From assembly GCA_009829735.1 (NCBI GenBank), contig CM020619.1, forward strand, positions 28,236,063 to 28,300,062: a stretch of DNA of 64,000 bases. Direction: 5' to 3'. The DNA comes from Pyropia yezoensis (lineage: Eukaryota > Rhodophyta > Bangiophyceae > Bangiales > Bangiaceae). Of this stretch, positions 53,187-64,000 are shown piece after piece (the stretch's first letter is position 1; each line of letters starts with the position of its first letter). A program made the position numbers and the translations under genes. Under the pieces are notes generated by a model that was given only the letters and a program-made list of their open reading frames with translations, searched no databases and was not told the DNA's origin.

Positions 53187-56100
53187 CCGTTGGAGCTGGC
53201 CGTCCGAAGCTCACAACGGCAGCCTCGGCCAAGTGGGTCAAGAGGACGAACCAACCGTGCCGGATACTGCGGCGACCTAAGGGAGTCCGTCCACCTCGGG
53301 TAGGACTCCCCAAGAAGGTAAACCCACGTCGTGTCATCGCGGTGCTGACGGGTGAGAACTTCCAGGTGGCTGGACGGGTGCAACTTGCCCCCGGCCGCGC
53401 CTGCTGTGCTCGTATCGTACTTGATACCGGGTCAGGAGCCTCCTTGATACGCAAGTCGCTATTACCAAAGGAGATGAAGCTTCAACGCTGGAAGTCTAAA
53501 GCTGAGCATCTGATCGATATCAATGGTGGGGTACTTCCCATCGTTGGTGCCGTGACCCTACCAACTAGGTTGGGAACCCATGAGGTCGACGTGACCTATG
53601 GTGTAGTTGAGAATATATCGGTACCCCTGCTTCTGGGTACCCCTTATGTCGTAACTCAAGTGCCTTTGATTTGTGGCCCTGAGTATTGGGTCAAGTTGAT
53701 GAATAGGGAGACCATCCCCATCCTTGGTAAGGGAACGTCTGTGGCTCCTGTGACAGTCTCACAGTCGAAGCCTGCTTGCTCTGTGAGAGAAGGGTCTACT
53801 GCTACCCTGCGTTTAGCCCGTAAAGTCACGTTGCCCCCCAACTCGGTGGCGCACGTTGACGTTGTAACTGATTACGCGGGGAACGGGATGGTGCACCCTC
53901 ACCCCCGCCTTGCTCGCAAGCACCAAGTGCATGTCGCCCTTGGCACGATGGACTCCAAAGCCGGAGTCCCGTGGAGGATCCAGGTTATGAACCTGAGCTC
54001 GTCGCCCAAGTACTTCAAGTCGGGAGCCAAGTTCGGCTATATCGACCAACATGAGGGGCCGGTAGTAGCGGTCACCCTCAACGCGGGCGCGAGTAGGGAC
54101 CCGAAGTCCGGGAAGGAGAAGCCCCAAGCCAAGTCGGCTGCCTCTCCTCGGCCCCATGTGGACATGGAGGGTGTTCCATCCAGGTTGGGGGCTCAAGTTG
54201 AACGCCTCTTGGACCAATATCACAAGTTGTGGGATGGTTAGTTGGGACTCATGAGAGCCACCCAATACCGGATCGAGTTGAGACCCGGTGCGCCCCCTAT
54301 ACGCCAACAACCGTATAGGGGAGGGCCCCGTTCAAGGGCCCTCGTTAAGGAGCAAGTCGCTCGCATGGAGGCCCTCGATGTGATCGAGGCCAGCAACGCC
54401 GAGTGGGCGAGTCCGGTGGTTATCGTCCCCAAAGTTGATGGGACCCCACGGTTCTGTATTGACTACCGTAAGCTGAACGAGAGCACGGTGAAGGACAGTT
54501 ATCCCCTACCTAGGATGGACGACTGTCTGGACTCTCTGGGGGAAGCAAACGTGTTCTCTACCCTGGACTGTAACGCGGGGTACTGGCAAATTCCCATTGC
54601 ACCGGAAGACAGGCATAAAACTACCTTTACCCGTCACTGTGGTACCTAACAGTGCAAGCGACTACCGTTTGGACTGCGCAACGCGCCGGCAACGTTCCAG
54701 CGCGCTATGGACATGATTCTGGCCGGAGTACGGTGGCAGATCTGTCGCGTGTACCTAGACGATATCATTGTGTTTTCTTGAAGTCCGGAGGAACACATTG
54801 GCCATCTTTGCCAGTTGTTCAAGCTACTTGCTGACGCCGGTGTGTCACTGAAGGCGAGTAAGTGCCACCTCTTCACTCAAGAGGTGGAATACTTGGGACA
54901 TGTTGTCCGTCCGGGGCGTCTCAATGTCAGCGAGAAGAACTTGAGGGCCATCCGTAAGGCTCAGTACCCCCGGACCCAGACCCAGATGAGGAGCTTCCTC
55001 GGGATGTGTAACGTGTACCGACGTTTCACCAAGGGCTTCGCCAAGGTGGCGAAGCCGTTGAATGAGCTAGTGAGCTCAACGCTACCAAAGAACCTACCTC
55101 CCCCGAGTCGGGTGGAGCAGGAATCCTTTTTGACTCTTCGGGACCTTCTGCTGAAGCCCCCCATCTTGGCGATTCCCAGGTTGGGAGGCCACTACATCCT
55201 GGATGTGGACGCTAGCTACGACCAACTTGGTTGTGTGTTGCTTCAGCAGCAGCCGGACAAGGAGTACTTGCCGGTGGGATACTTCAGCAAGGGGCTGAAC
55301 TCGGCCAAGAAGAACTACGGAGTCACCGAGTTGGAAGGACTCGCAGTGGTGTGGGCGGTGACGTCACTTCGTCACTACCTAGAGGGTGAGAAGTTCCTCA
55401 TCCGCTGTGACCACCGCGCGTCGCAGTTCATCTTCAAGACGGACTGTACGAACACTTGTCTCAACCGGTGGAGGGTGCGACTGGCACCCTTCAACTTTGA
55501 AATTGAGTACCGTCCTGGCAGGCAACATGCCCTTGCCGACGGCCTCTCTCGGGTACCTACCGAGGGGCTGGACACTAACTCAGTCGATGAGGACATCCCC
55601 ATCGTGGGGGTAGTCACGCGCACGGGTCAGGCGTTGGACCCCGAGGCGCCAGGGAACCAGAAGTACTTGCCCCTGTCCCTGGACGAGGTGGTGAAGGCCC
55701 AGGCCGAGAGCCCCTTCTGCCAGTCGCAGAGGGATATACTGGATACGGTGGCGGAGACGCGGTTCTTTCTCGGAGACGATGGCCTCCTCTTGAGGAGGGG
55801 GGTATACCAGGGGACCGAACATCTTGTCGTCCCCGCATCTCTCAAGGGCAGTATTCTTGAGAGGGAGCATAACGCTCCCACAGGTGGACACCTGGGGTCT
55901 AGTGAACTGTACCAGACCCTGAGGACCAGGTACTACTGGCCGTCCATGGTGGTGGACATCTACAGTTGGGTGGCTGCCTGCATGAGTTGTGCGCAGAACC
56001 GTCTGATGGAACGGCGGCCTACTACGGCTATGTTACTGTTCCCGGCCAAGGAGCCCTTTGCCGCGTTGGCAATGGACATCCTTGGGCCACTGCCAGTGAC

Positions 56101-57166
56101 GGAGGAGGGCAACCAGTACCTCCTCGTCATCTGTGACCGCTTCGTGAAACTTACGCGCGCGATCCCCCTGGCAGAGATCACGGCCGTGTCGGTCGTTTCA
56201 GCCTTCGTAGATCACTGGGTTGCCGCGTATGGCATCCCGGACAGCACCCTATCGGACAATGGACCGCATTTCGCGTCTGTACTGTTTCAGGGAGTGGTGG
56301 ATATGTTGGGGGTTAAGGCAAACTATGCCACCCCCTACCACCCACAAACTAACGAGCAGGTGGAGCGCTTCAACAAAACTATTGTTCGGCAGCTGCGCCA
56401 CTATGTAAGTGAGCACGTGAAAACGTGGGACCAATATATTTCTATTCTTACCACTGCCTACAATTCGCAGGTTCACTCATCTACCGTGGAAGTACCCCTC
56501 GCTTTTGTGACCCCCCGTCGCGTGCGGTCTATCTCCGTGCGGCGGCCGCTCCCAACTAGGGAGGATGGTGGCAGTACGCCTACTCCTACTGAGAGTAAGG
56601 CAAAGTTCGCTGCTAGGCTTGAAAAACTCATCCCTAAAGTCAGGGCTGAGATGGACAAAGCACAAAAGCGCTACAAGCGTACCTTTGACAAAAAGGTGCG
56701 CAATGCTAAGCATGTTTCCGAGCAGGGTGACTGGGTACTGGTACACTCACACACCCCAACGGGGGGTAAGTTGGTATTCCAGACGAAGGGGCCGTACCAG
56801 GTCCTTCGTACTGATGGGCGGCGCTTCACCATCGAAAGTGACGATGGGGTCCGCACAGTGAACGGACAGGACGTGGTCAAAGTTGCACCACCGCCTGCAG
56901 GCGACCCAGCTTAGGCGCGTGCGTTGGAAGCGGGGCGCCTAACCTCGCTGCCTGCGGCCAAACAGGGCCCGCAGGAGTACGTGTTCGATAAGTTCATCGA
57001 CCACGGCTGGGATGAGGACACTAACCGCCTCATGTTGAGGGTGCGTTGGTTCGGCTACAAAGCCAAGGATGATACGTGGGAATATGTGGAGGACCTTCCC
57101 GCTGAGAAGGTCCGGGCATACTGTGCCCGGAATGAGATAGACCCTAACAGCCCCCCCTCAACGTGA
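53183..57166 (+). pseudogene. E2 pol: protease, RT, RNase H, integrase, chromodomain
   Basis: A single frame from ATG 53183 to 57166 interrupted by four stops: TAG 54239, TAA 54647, TGA 54779 and TAG 56912. Protease: [73 protein letters not shown]. RNase H: LDVDASYDQLG, LEGLAVVWAV, RPGRQHALADGLSR. Integrase: HNAPTGGHLG and CMSCAQNR (HHCC), MDILGPLP, DNGPHFASVLF, HPQTNEQVERFN (DDE). Chromodomain: YVFDKFIDHGWDED then RVRWFGYKAKDDTWEYVEDL. The pol ATG overlaps the gag TGA as ATGA, suggesting re-initiation or frameshifting in the live family. All catalytic residues remain, so the stops are probably recent. Confidence 0.9.
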
Positions 57167-57277
57167 GGAATGGCCGGGTAACAGTGCCAAGAGAGTGCTT
57201 CGAGTCGAAGTGGTACGCAGAGTGGCTTTTAACTACAGCCCTAACCCTCACACTCTCACAACAAAGGCAGCTGCCAA

Positions 57278-59219
57278 CTAGGCATGCATGCTAGACTCTC
57301 CAGCCCCACGGCCCTTGCCCTCACGTGGAGGCGAGCGGCGAGACCCACGTCGATAACGCTCCCCACCAGTCGGAGGGGCCGGCGGCTCCAAGTCGAAACC
57401 GTCGCGCCCCTCACGGTCGCCCAAGTGGCGCCGACCGTGGCTACCCTTCTGCTTAGTCTTGTGCGCAAGTTGGCGACGCAGACGCCGGATCGACTCCGAC
57501 TCTGACGGAGTGGAGGACTCGGAGACGAAGTGAGAAAACTCGTCTTTCGAAGCGGAGGGAGAGCGTCGCGAGCGTCGGCGACGACGGCGAGGAGGCGAGT
57601 ATGCCCGGCTCGCACGACGTTTGCCACGCCCAAGTGGGGCTGGCTGGGGCATAATAGCCCCGATGCGAGCCAACTCGGCCGTGATAAACCCCGCTACCGA
57701 CTCGCAACTCGCGGTCGCCACCGCAGTACGAACGCGCTCCTCAAGTTGAGGAGTCTCGGAAACTTGGAGGGTTGCGGTCGACGCGGCCAACCAGGAGATG
57801 GTGCGCACGAACGCGGTGATCATCATCTCTGAGGTCAGAGGCGTGGCCGGTAACACCAACTTGGGGTATACCGTCAGAAGGGTGGCCCCAAAGTTGGGGG
57901 ACACCGGAGTGGACGACTCAACAGCCACGCTAATCGGGATGTCCCCGTGCCTGGTAGGGGACAGGAGGAAGTGGAGGGGCACGCCGAGGTGGCGGTGCCC
58001 GGGTGTAACTGCGACCCCTACTCGGGGTCCCCGCAGTGAGTTGAGTCATGTGGTCATCATGAGAAGGCACGGCCATCACTATGGCCTGGTCCGGGGGTGG
58101 CGCAGTGTGGCGATCCACCCCCGGGGCATACGTGTAGTCCCCGATGCCCAACCCCTCTCGTAGTACCACACGGCCGTCGTGAAGTTCACGAGCGACCCAT
58201 ACGAACTGGCGAAGTGCGCCATCGTCCTAGGGCCCACGAGTTGGGCGGCGCAACTTGTGCTCAATGCTCTCTCACTCGATAAACTTGTGGAGGCGGAGCA
58301 TCTCCTCAAGTAGAGTGAGTTGTCCTGATGAGCAGCCCTCAGCAACTAGCTGAGGGGTGAGCTGTTCCAAACCTTGGATAAGCCGGAGGGGAAGATGCCA
58401 GAGCATCCCCCGCCGCTGGACACAGGACACCCAGGTCGACATGACCTCGAGGAGCCACTGGGTGGCCAACATGGCCCACACCTGGTGATCTGGGCTAGCC
58501 GTCAACATGACGGAGCCCAAGTGGTCGAGCAACCGTGGCAGCAACGCAGGGAACCCGTAGGGGACCTCAACTTGAGGCCATCACTCGGGCTTCTTCGGAT
58601 AGTACTGCTCCTTACTGGCAGCGGACTGCTGCGGAAACTCAAGTTGAGCCGAGGTCACCAAGTAGGGACCTCGCCGGAAGTCCTTCTCCATCCGCACATC
58701 AAAGTGATGAGTGTGCGGATCGGCCTCGTGAAGGTACGGGGGGTGAGTTGCCACCGCGTCCCACGTAAAGGTCGGCAAGTCGCCGGGACCCGGGATAGTT
58801 CCCCCGCGGTCCACCATGGCTTTGGCCCGCTGGACGTCTTCGACTTCCTCATCGTCCAGGAAGGCAAACTGGTCCGTCCGGAAGCCGGCAGGGAACCCGA
58901 CCCTACGGGGATACTTCTCCCGTAGGCGGTCCCATACCCGACCCATCGCTGTGCCAAGTCGGCCACAGCGAAGAACAGTTAACCCCTCCTCATACAGAGG
59001 CCAAGCGGGGTAGAACCACCGCCCCAAGGCCTCACGCGGGACAACGTGTCCCGCCTCCCGAAGAGATCTCGCTGTCAACCCAAAGCCGGGTGACGCGGGA
59101 GTCCCATCTCCGGGAGCGATCGCGGAGCCCCCGCCGGAAGTCCCGGCGGGCGCTGCACCGTGGGAGGTGTCCTCCATACGTTCGTCAAGGGAGTCCGTCT
59201 CCACCCCCGGGGTCGCCAT
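57278..59219 (-). pseudogene. E2 opposing accessory ORF (aORF), disrupted
   Basis: Starts at ATG 59219 (MATPGVETDSLDERMED), about 340 bp inside the 3' LTR, and runs towards pol. The first part stays in frame through one TGA at 58581-58583 (KKPE*WPQV, where the E1 relative has two Trp) down to a stop near 58272. The reading then changes frame at least once before the final part (57982-57278), whose Arg/Ser-rich tail (RRRRRRSRRSPSASK, then SESSTPSESESIRRL) resembles that of the E1 aORF. The E1 and E2 products share the order WW...W...WV near the middle, helices, then a basic Ser-rich tail. Function unknown. A fragment of the same ORF starts at 39106. Confidence 0.65.
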
Positions 59220-59544
59220 GGCTCTCCCCAAGTTGGGGAGAGACGCCCTGGCTACAGCGGCACGAGACCTGCCTCGAGTTGAGGGGGGCTCGGATCGTGG
59301 GTAGATGGGTGGCCTCCCCAGCGTGGGGCGGCCAAGGGGAAGGTGAAGGGGATGTGTTGGTGATGGTGAAGTGAGAACCGGAAAGAGCAAGCTGCCGAGT
59401 GGGCGAACTTGAGGAGAGGGGCGGTCAACGTGACCGCCTCCACGTCCACGTTACGTACTCGAGGGGGGACAGCAAGTCGCGCCCCCAACGCCGAGACGTG
59501 CGTTTACGCACCCCCTCACAGGGCCGACTGGGTCGGTCGGAACT

Positions 59545-59557
59545 GAGGAGAGGGGAG
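59545..59557 (+). promoter_or_regulatory. E2 polypurine tract
   Basis: GAGGAGAGGGGAG lies immediately before the 3' LTR, as expected for plus-strand priming. Its complement adjoins the LTR fragment at 38768-38780. Confidence 0.85.
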
Positions 59558-60028
59558 TGTGGCAGTAATGACTCCCAGGTAGGGGGGGTCAACACGTGCC
59601 ATGCAAGGGGCGGCAGGCCACAAGCCTGATCCGTTCCTCCCCCTGCATTTGGGTCCATATTCCCTAAATTTGGGATAGTTAGCTTAGTAGTAAATCCAAC
59701 TTGGATTTGAGGGTTTTCTGCATTTATCGTTTTGAATTTTCGTGTGGCCCGGTGGGCAGGTGCTGGGGTGGGAGATTCTGAGTGGCGAGATTCTGAGGGG
59801 ACCCTGGGGGGATAAGGGGAGGGACAGCGGGGCTTGGCCCTGCGTCCCCGTCCCGACCAAGAAACTGTTGGACCACACACCATCTTCTTGTTTGTCAGTG
59901 GGGGGATTGCCCCACAACAGGGATAGAGTGTGTGCGACTTGCACTTCTTCCGGTTCCCCCGACACGGGAGGCAGCCCTTGTACACCGCCCCAACTTGGGT
60001 GTCGTGTGTGCGAGAGGTTTTTGTCACA
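59558..60028 (+). repeat. E2 3' LTR
   Basis: About 471 bp, TGTGGCAGTA to TTGTCACA. It overlaps the downstream end of the minus-strand SET-like frame, which reads through it to 59425. Confidence 0.9.
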
Positions 60029-61056
60029 CACATGACACTCATTTCGACATTGACATCCTGGCCGCCCAAACCAGCACCCGCCACAACTGCAGAGGAGGCG
60101 CTGGCAGCACCAACAGCAGCAGCAGCAGTGGAATCCACAGCACCACAAGCAACACCCTTGCGTGGAACACCGCCCCGTGGTCGCCCAGCAGAAGGCAAAA
60201 ACGCCGCCGCCTCGGTAGCCTGTTGCACGGCCAAGAAAGTCTTGTCCGTGGCTGCCCCAACTTGCTGCTCCAGCCGTGTCTGGCGGTGCCCGTCATTGAC
60301 CAGGCCCGCCACACACCAGGCAGCGGGAATAAGGTACGCGAAAGTCTCCGAGGCGGCGACTGTGGAGCCATAGTGTACCCGGCTCTTGCGCGCATGGAGC
60401 GGCCGGCCCTCCGCGACGGTTTCTTCGCCCAGCTCCTCCCGAGCTCGGCCCTGCTCCTCTTGCTCCTCCGCGCCGGCACGCTCGTGTTGCTGCTGTTGCT
60501 GCTGCGGGTGGCCCGGGTGCTGCTGCTGCTGTCGCTGTTGTCCCAGTCGGAGTCGTTCCGTTGTCCCCCGCTGCCCTTCGTCTGCTTCCACGCTTCCTTC
60601 AGGTCGAATATGGACCTTGACGGCGTTTTCGGGAAACGCCTGGGATGTAGGTCCCAAGGCTCCCAGTGTCGGCGACGCGTACCGGTCGGTCCTTGTCCTA
60701 CCACTTTTGGCCAGGTTACATGTGGCCAGCGCGCCGTAGAAAGGGCAACTCGTATCGCCCTTTCGGAACCGGCGTCCAGCAAACAAGCCGTTCCCGGCTG
60801 TGCCTCCCGCAACGCGGGAATGTGCGACGATGACGCCGTAGTGAGCGGCCTCCACCGCCAGCATCAGCTCGTGGTCCTTTACCGCAAGGCGGGCAACGAG
60901 GTCAGCAGGCCAGTCCCCTAAGCTACACCCGCCGAGTATAATGACCACTTGGCCGACCTCAGCTCCGCGCACAGGCGCGCGGGGGTGCGTGTGGTACCCC
61001 GCTCTTCGCTCGTTTTCGTTTTGTGCGGCCCACCGGTTGGCAAGTAGGAGGAGCAT
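60029..61056 (-). pseudogene. SET-like domain protein, 3' end replaced by E2 LTR
   Basis: Starts at ATG 61056 (MLLLLANRWAAQ). Residues 73-109 (GVIVAHSRVAGG, then GNGLFAGRRFRKGDTSCPFYG) fit the opening of a SET-type methyltransferase domain. A Gln/Glu-rich insert follows at about 170-215, and residues 242-257 (AYLIPAAWCVAGLVND) fit the second conserved block. The expected NH..N and final DYG-type region is not found: a last NVEMS is followed after four residues by LTR sequence. SET enzymes methylate lysines, often on histones. The frame continues through the LTR to 59425 only by chance. The assignment rests on the two blocks. Confidence 0.5.
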
Positions 61057-61156
61057 GTGTGCTAGCAGGGCCGTGAATCACGGCTCGCCGGGCACGCGCG
61101 CCCAGGCAGCGGCTGTCGTTTGAAAGGATGGCGCCAGCAGCAGCGGGGCGGTCTTG

Positions 61157-61518
61157 TGTAGCACAATAGGAATCCGTCGCACGTCCACTCTCAGGGAACA
61201 CTCACCAAGGGGGATCGGCACCAACGTCACCGGGAGGCCAAGGTTGCTGTCCTTGGAGCGCAAGCCACGGGACCAAGATGGGAGCCCAAATGGGAGGGGT
61301 TTGTTGTTCTACCTTGGCCGGCGGTGGATTCGCCACCGGCCCCCTCGTTATAAACCCTCGGAGACACTACTAACTACCCTCCACCCCAAGATGCAAGTCC
61401 CTCTGGTCATACGTAACTTATAGATACCGTGACCAGCTCGGACTCTCAAATTGAAGTTAAGGATTAGAAGTAGCCCCCCTAATATTTGGGTCACAATACG
61501 GACAACCATATTGCTACA
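61157..61518 (-). repeat. E3 3' LTR
   Basis: 362 bp from TGTAGCA to TGCTACA, a perfect 7-bp terminal inverted repeat. Inside it, at 61519-61530, lies the complement of a polypurine tract (AAGGGGGGGATA on the minus strand), so this is a 3' LTR of a minus-strand element extending beyond 64000. Confidence 0.75.
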
Positions 61519-62102
61519 TATCCCCCCCTTAGATTCGGCCCGTCCTCGGGTCGAGTTGCATTCGGGTTACCGAATGTAAGTGGGTCGCGTGACCGTTTAC
61601 CAGTCGGGTGGGGCTTTGCGCCCCGTCGCGACAGACACCCCTTTTCGAGGTTGTCTGAGGGGGGTGCCCCCCTTTGTGTGGTACACACACACGATTCGTT
61701 TTCCGGACCGTTAAATTCCCGATGCGGGTTGCTGTTCACGACCCCCCTCTGAGGGGTGGTGCAAGCGGATCCGCCACCAGGTGCCTGGTGGTAGGGGGGC
61801 CCCTCTCGTGTGGACGATTGAGTGGGGGGCGGGGGCTGCCCGCGTTGAGTGGGGTCGGTTGGGGGTGACCCCCCTTGCTTACCCCGGGTGTGGGGGTAGC
61901 CCCGTCCTGCCAGGTGCCTGGGTGGAGCGCGGTCGTAGCCCCGTGGGGCGCGGGTCGACCCGCGTGCCTGCGGCGCTTCTCGTGGCCGTTTGTGGTCATA
62001 AGCGCGGGTGCCCGCGCTTCCCTGGCTCGTCCCGGTTAACCCACCGTACCGGGTCGTAGCCGTCGACGGCTTGTGGGCGCGGGGGACTCCGCACCCGTTA
62101 TC
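61519..62102. other. E3 region between 3' LTR and aORF
   Basis: No gene. It includes the polypurine tract (61519-61530), a perfect 16-bp palindrome CGCGGGTCGACCCGCG (61949-61964) and a 9-bp hairpin AAGCGCGGG/CCCGCGCTT (62000-62019). E1 has comparable GC-rich palindromes in the same position. Confidence 0.6.
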
Positions 62103-64000
62103 ATGTCCTATCCCCAGGTGCTTGAAGAGGAGGAAGACCTCCTGATCGGGGAGGAGATGGAGGACGACGCGCCTGTCGGTCCCGACGCCGCGCGTTACGG
62201 GGTGAGCTCGTCTGACGACGACGAGCCTGCGGTGTCCGTCCGTCTGTCGGCCGGAGGACTGTCGTCCGTGTGCAGCGGCACGACGGTGCCGTCGGCCGGA
62301 GGTCAGCCCGGCGGTCAACCGCGCGTGGCGGCTTCTACCCCCTCTCTGCCGGCTGCCCGGATGGAGCCTGGTGCCGGTGCCGGCTCACCGCAGCTACCTC
62401 AAGATGGTCCGCCCTGCGGCGGAGGTGGCGACCCGCAGCCGACTCCGGCTGGTCAAGGTGGTCCGGGTGTCCGGGCGGTGACTCCTCGAGGCGGTCCCGA
62501 CGTTGACGCGGGTGGTGGTGGCGGTGCGACACCCGGTGCGGCGGGTCAAGACGGTGCGGGTGTCCGCACGGCCGGGGCGCCGGCTCCGGAGGCTGTCCAA
62601 GTGCCTTCCCCTTCCGAGGCGGGGGCTACGCCGACGGGTGGTGCCGGCGCCGGTACCATACCTGCGGTGCCGCGGGTGTCGAGCGGTCAAGACGCTCCTT
62701 CTCCCATGGCGGTTGACACCGGGAGTTACTCCGGGCGGGCGCCCGCCCTTCTTCTTCCTCCTCGGCCTCGTCCATCTCCGACGTCGGCCCCTCTGCCGGT
62801 GGTGCGTCCCCCGGCGCCCCCGATTCTTCCTGGTCCTGCCCGGGTTGCCCCGTTGGGTGGCGGCGTCGCCGTGGCGGCGGGTCAACCCGCCATGTCGGGG
62901 TCCGACTTGGTGGCTCGGGTTCGAGGCCTCACGGTGCAAGAGTCGATAGAGTCCGATGGGCGTATGCGGGTGGACTTCCACCTGGTGCATCCCCGTGGAG
63001 AGTCCTCCCGGCGCGTCAAGGTGGACCCGAGCTGGGAGCGGGAGTTGGTGCGGCTGGTCAACCAGCCGAACGCGGTCCGGGTGGAACACCATTGGATCCT
63101 GAGTCAGCCGGACGACCGGCATGCGCAGCTCTGGCGCACCCGGGTGGGACGGGGTGAGGTCTACCTCGACCCCAACTTCGGGGTCTGCGACCTGATTGCT
63201 CCCGCGTTGCCGCGGGAGATTGACTACCCGGCTAGTGCTCGGGGGATTGCGGCGGCGGCGGAGCCGGTTGCATTTGGGGAGACGGTGAGCCGTACCGATC
63301 GGTATCCCGACTTTGACTACTACCCGGGGGTACCCCCGTATCTGTCGTTGACGGCTCCCTACCCGCCCATGGCGGGGTTGAAGTCGGCGTCGAGTTGGCG
63401 ACGTAACCATGGTGTCATGGCGGATGCGTTCCGCACGGATATAACGTGTGCGTTGCAGACCGGCAACGGTCGTGCTCCGGTATACACTCCCGTGCGCCCG
63501 CCGCTATGGCAGGAGGGGTGGGAACCCGCCCCTGCTTTCCGGTTTGACACCGGCTCCTGCCTCCGATACTTCGGGAGTGTGTTGGCCTCCCGGCCGGTCC
63601 ACCCGTTGCAGGGTACCTTCACCCTTGAGGTTACCCTCGGGCAGGCTTCATCCTTCTTGCTGTCCGTCCGCCGGCAGGGTCGTCTGTTTCATCTTCCGAC
63701 GGGTGTCCGTCAGCACATCGCGCAGTTGGGCGTGGATCTGATAGCTGCCAAGACCGGGTTGGCCCGGGAGTTCGAAGCCCTGCTGGCTGTTCACGATGCC
63801 GTGAACTGGGCTGGGGTGTTGGCCCTTCCCCCGTACCGGGACCCGCAGGCTGGGGCTTCCCCCTTGCCTCGTCACTCGTTGCGTGTCCGGCGTACTCAGC
63901 CGGGTGAGCCTAGTTGCCATGGGTGGGCGTCCACCGAGGCCGTTCCTGACCTGGGTATTCCCATGGTTATCCATGACCCTCTTCAGGTCCTTGCTCCGTG
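62103..64000 (+). CDS. E3 opposing accessory ORF (aORF), runs off the window
   Basis: Opens at ATG 62103 (MSYPQVLEEEEDLLIGEEMED) and stays open through 632 codons to the edge with no stop. The N-terminus is acidic, then about 170 residues of Gly/Pro/Ala/Ser-rich linker, then from about residue 265 a globular region (VRGLTVQESIESDGRMRVDFHLVHP, then LAREFEALLAVHDAVNWAGVLALP). I do not recognise the family. It has the same position and orientation relative to a 3' LTR as the aORFs of E1 and E2, but sequence similarity to them is weak by eye. It is the only uninterrupted aORF in the window. Confidence 0.65.
   Translation, partial: MSYPQVLEEEEDLLIGEEMEDDAPVGPDAARYGVSSSDDDEPAVSVRLSAGGLSSVCSGTTVPSAGGQPGGQPRVAASTPSLPAARMEPGAGAGSPQLPQDGPPCGGGGDPQPTPAGQGGPGVRAVTPRGGPDVDAGGGGGATPGAAGQDGAGVRTAGAPAPEAVQVPSPSEAGATPTGGAGAGTIPAVPRVSSGQDAPSPMAVDTGSYSGRAPALLLPPRPRPSPTSAPLPVVRPPAPPILPGPARVAPLGGGVAVAAGQPAMSGSDLVARVRGLTVQESIESDGRMRVDFHLVHPRGESSRRVKVDPSWERELVRLVNQPNAVRVEHHWILSQPDDRHAQLWRTRVGRGEVYLDPNFGVCDLIAPALPREIDYPASARGIAAAAEPVAFGETVSRTDRYPDFDYYPGVPPYLSLTAPYPPMAGLKSASSWRRNHGVMADAFRTDITCALQTGNGRAPVYTPVRPPLWQEGWEPAPAFRFDTGSCLRYFGSVLASRPVHPLQGTFTLEVTLGQASSFLLSVRRQGRLFHLPTGVRQHIAQLGVDLIAAKTGLAREFEALLAVHDAVNWAGVLALPPYRDPQAGASPLPRHSLRVRRTQPGEPSCHGWASTEAVPDLGIPMVIHDPLQVLAP

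Larger units (their letters stand above)
50651..60028 (+). mobile_element. E2: Ty3/gypsy chromodomain LTR element
   Basis: A 9.4-kb element: 5' LTR 50651-51120, primer site, gag, pol with chromodomain, opposing aORF, polypurine tract 59545-59557 and 3' LTR 59558-60028. LTRs differ at roughly 14 positions by eye. No target duplication is seen: GACGG lies outside the left LTR and CACAT outside the right. It may be a recombinant between two copies or have a mutated flank. Gag and pol carry in-frame stops, so this copy is dead. The right LTR truncates a SET-like gene. Confidence 0.85.

Noticed and set aside
50646..60033. Target-site duplication for E2
   Set aside because: The flanking bases GACGG and CACAT do not match.
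59425..61056. 543-residue protein combining the SET-like part with a Cys-rich end
   Set aside because: The Cys-rich end (VYKGCLPCRGNRKKC) is the antisense of the E2 LTR and also appears at 38299 and 50565-51119, so it is LTR read-through.

Overview
The window looks like nuclear DNA from a very GC-rich eukaryote that uses the standard code. The protein families are eukaryotic: chromodomain Ty3/gypsy retrotransposons, a Ulp1/SENP-type protease, a SET-like domain, a Upf1-like helicase and a CRN/RHS-type NTPase-nuclease. There are long poly-Ala and poly-Gln tracts, abundant (GCC)n and poly-C runs, and no operons or bacterial ribosome sites. The composition and repeat style would fit a bangiophyte red alga such as Porphyra, but that is inference. 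Gene density is low and most of the window is repeat or mobile DNA. Intron boundaries cannot be fixed by eye, so most gene models are single open frames. Layout: 1-7986 is repeat-rich DNA without a confident gene. From 7987 to 13903 (minus strand) lie a truncated Upf1-like SF1 helicase and a long low-complexity protein ending in a PIN/NYN-like nuclease domain (copy A). A small unknown gene lies at 14791-15543 (plus). At 17036-20836 lies a second, decayed copy of the PIN gene (copy B). Its missing 5' end is at 44154-44355, because a 23.3-kb Ty3/gypsy element (called E1 here, 20837-44153) sits inside it. E1 is bounded by two 407-bp LTRs and a 5-bp CCAGC target duplication. E1 is itself interrupted between reverse transcriptase and RNase H by about 13.5 kb (roughly 26487-40055). 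That insert carries a Pif1-like helicase fragment, an unknown gene with an internal TGA, tandem repeats, a 1015-codon CRN/RHS-type P-loop NTPase with a C-terminal nuclease-like domain, and pieces of two more LTR elements. Right of copy B come a Ulp1-like protease gene broken by one TGA (45758-48250), a field of dispersed repeats, a second nearly complete chromodomain Ty3/gypsy element (E2, 50651-60028), a SET-like gene cut at its 3' end by the E2 LTR (60029-61056), and the 3' end of a third element (E3, from 61157, running off the right edge). The most notable structure is shared by E1, E2 and E3. Each has a long accessory ORF next to the 3' LTR, running opposite to gag-pol (aORF: 22121-23989, 57278-59219, 62103-64000). 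The E1 and E2 products share a WW...WV core pattern and a basic/serine-rich tail. The aORFs and pol genes carry in-frame stops, several explicable by C-to-T or G-to-A transitions, so E1 and E2 are probably dead copies of families built with converging genes.
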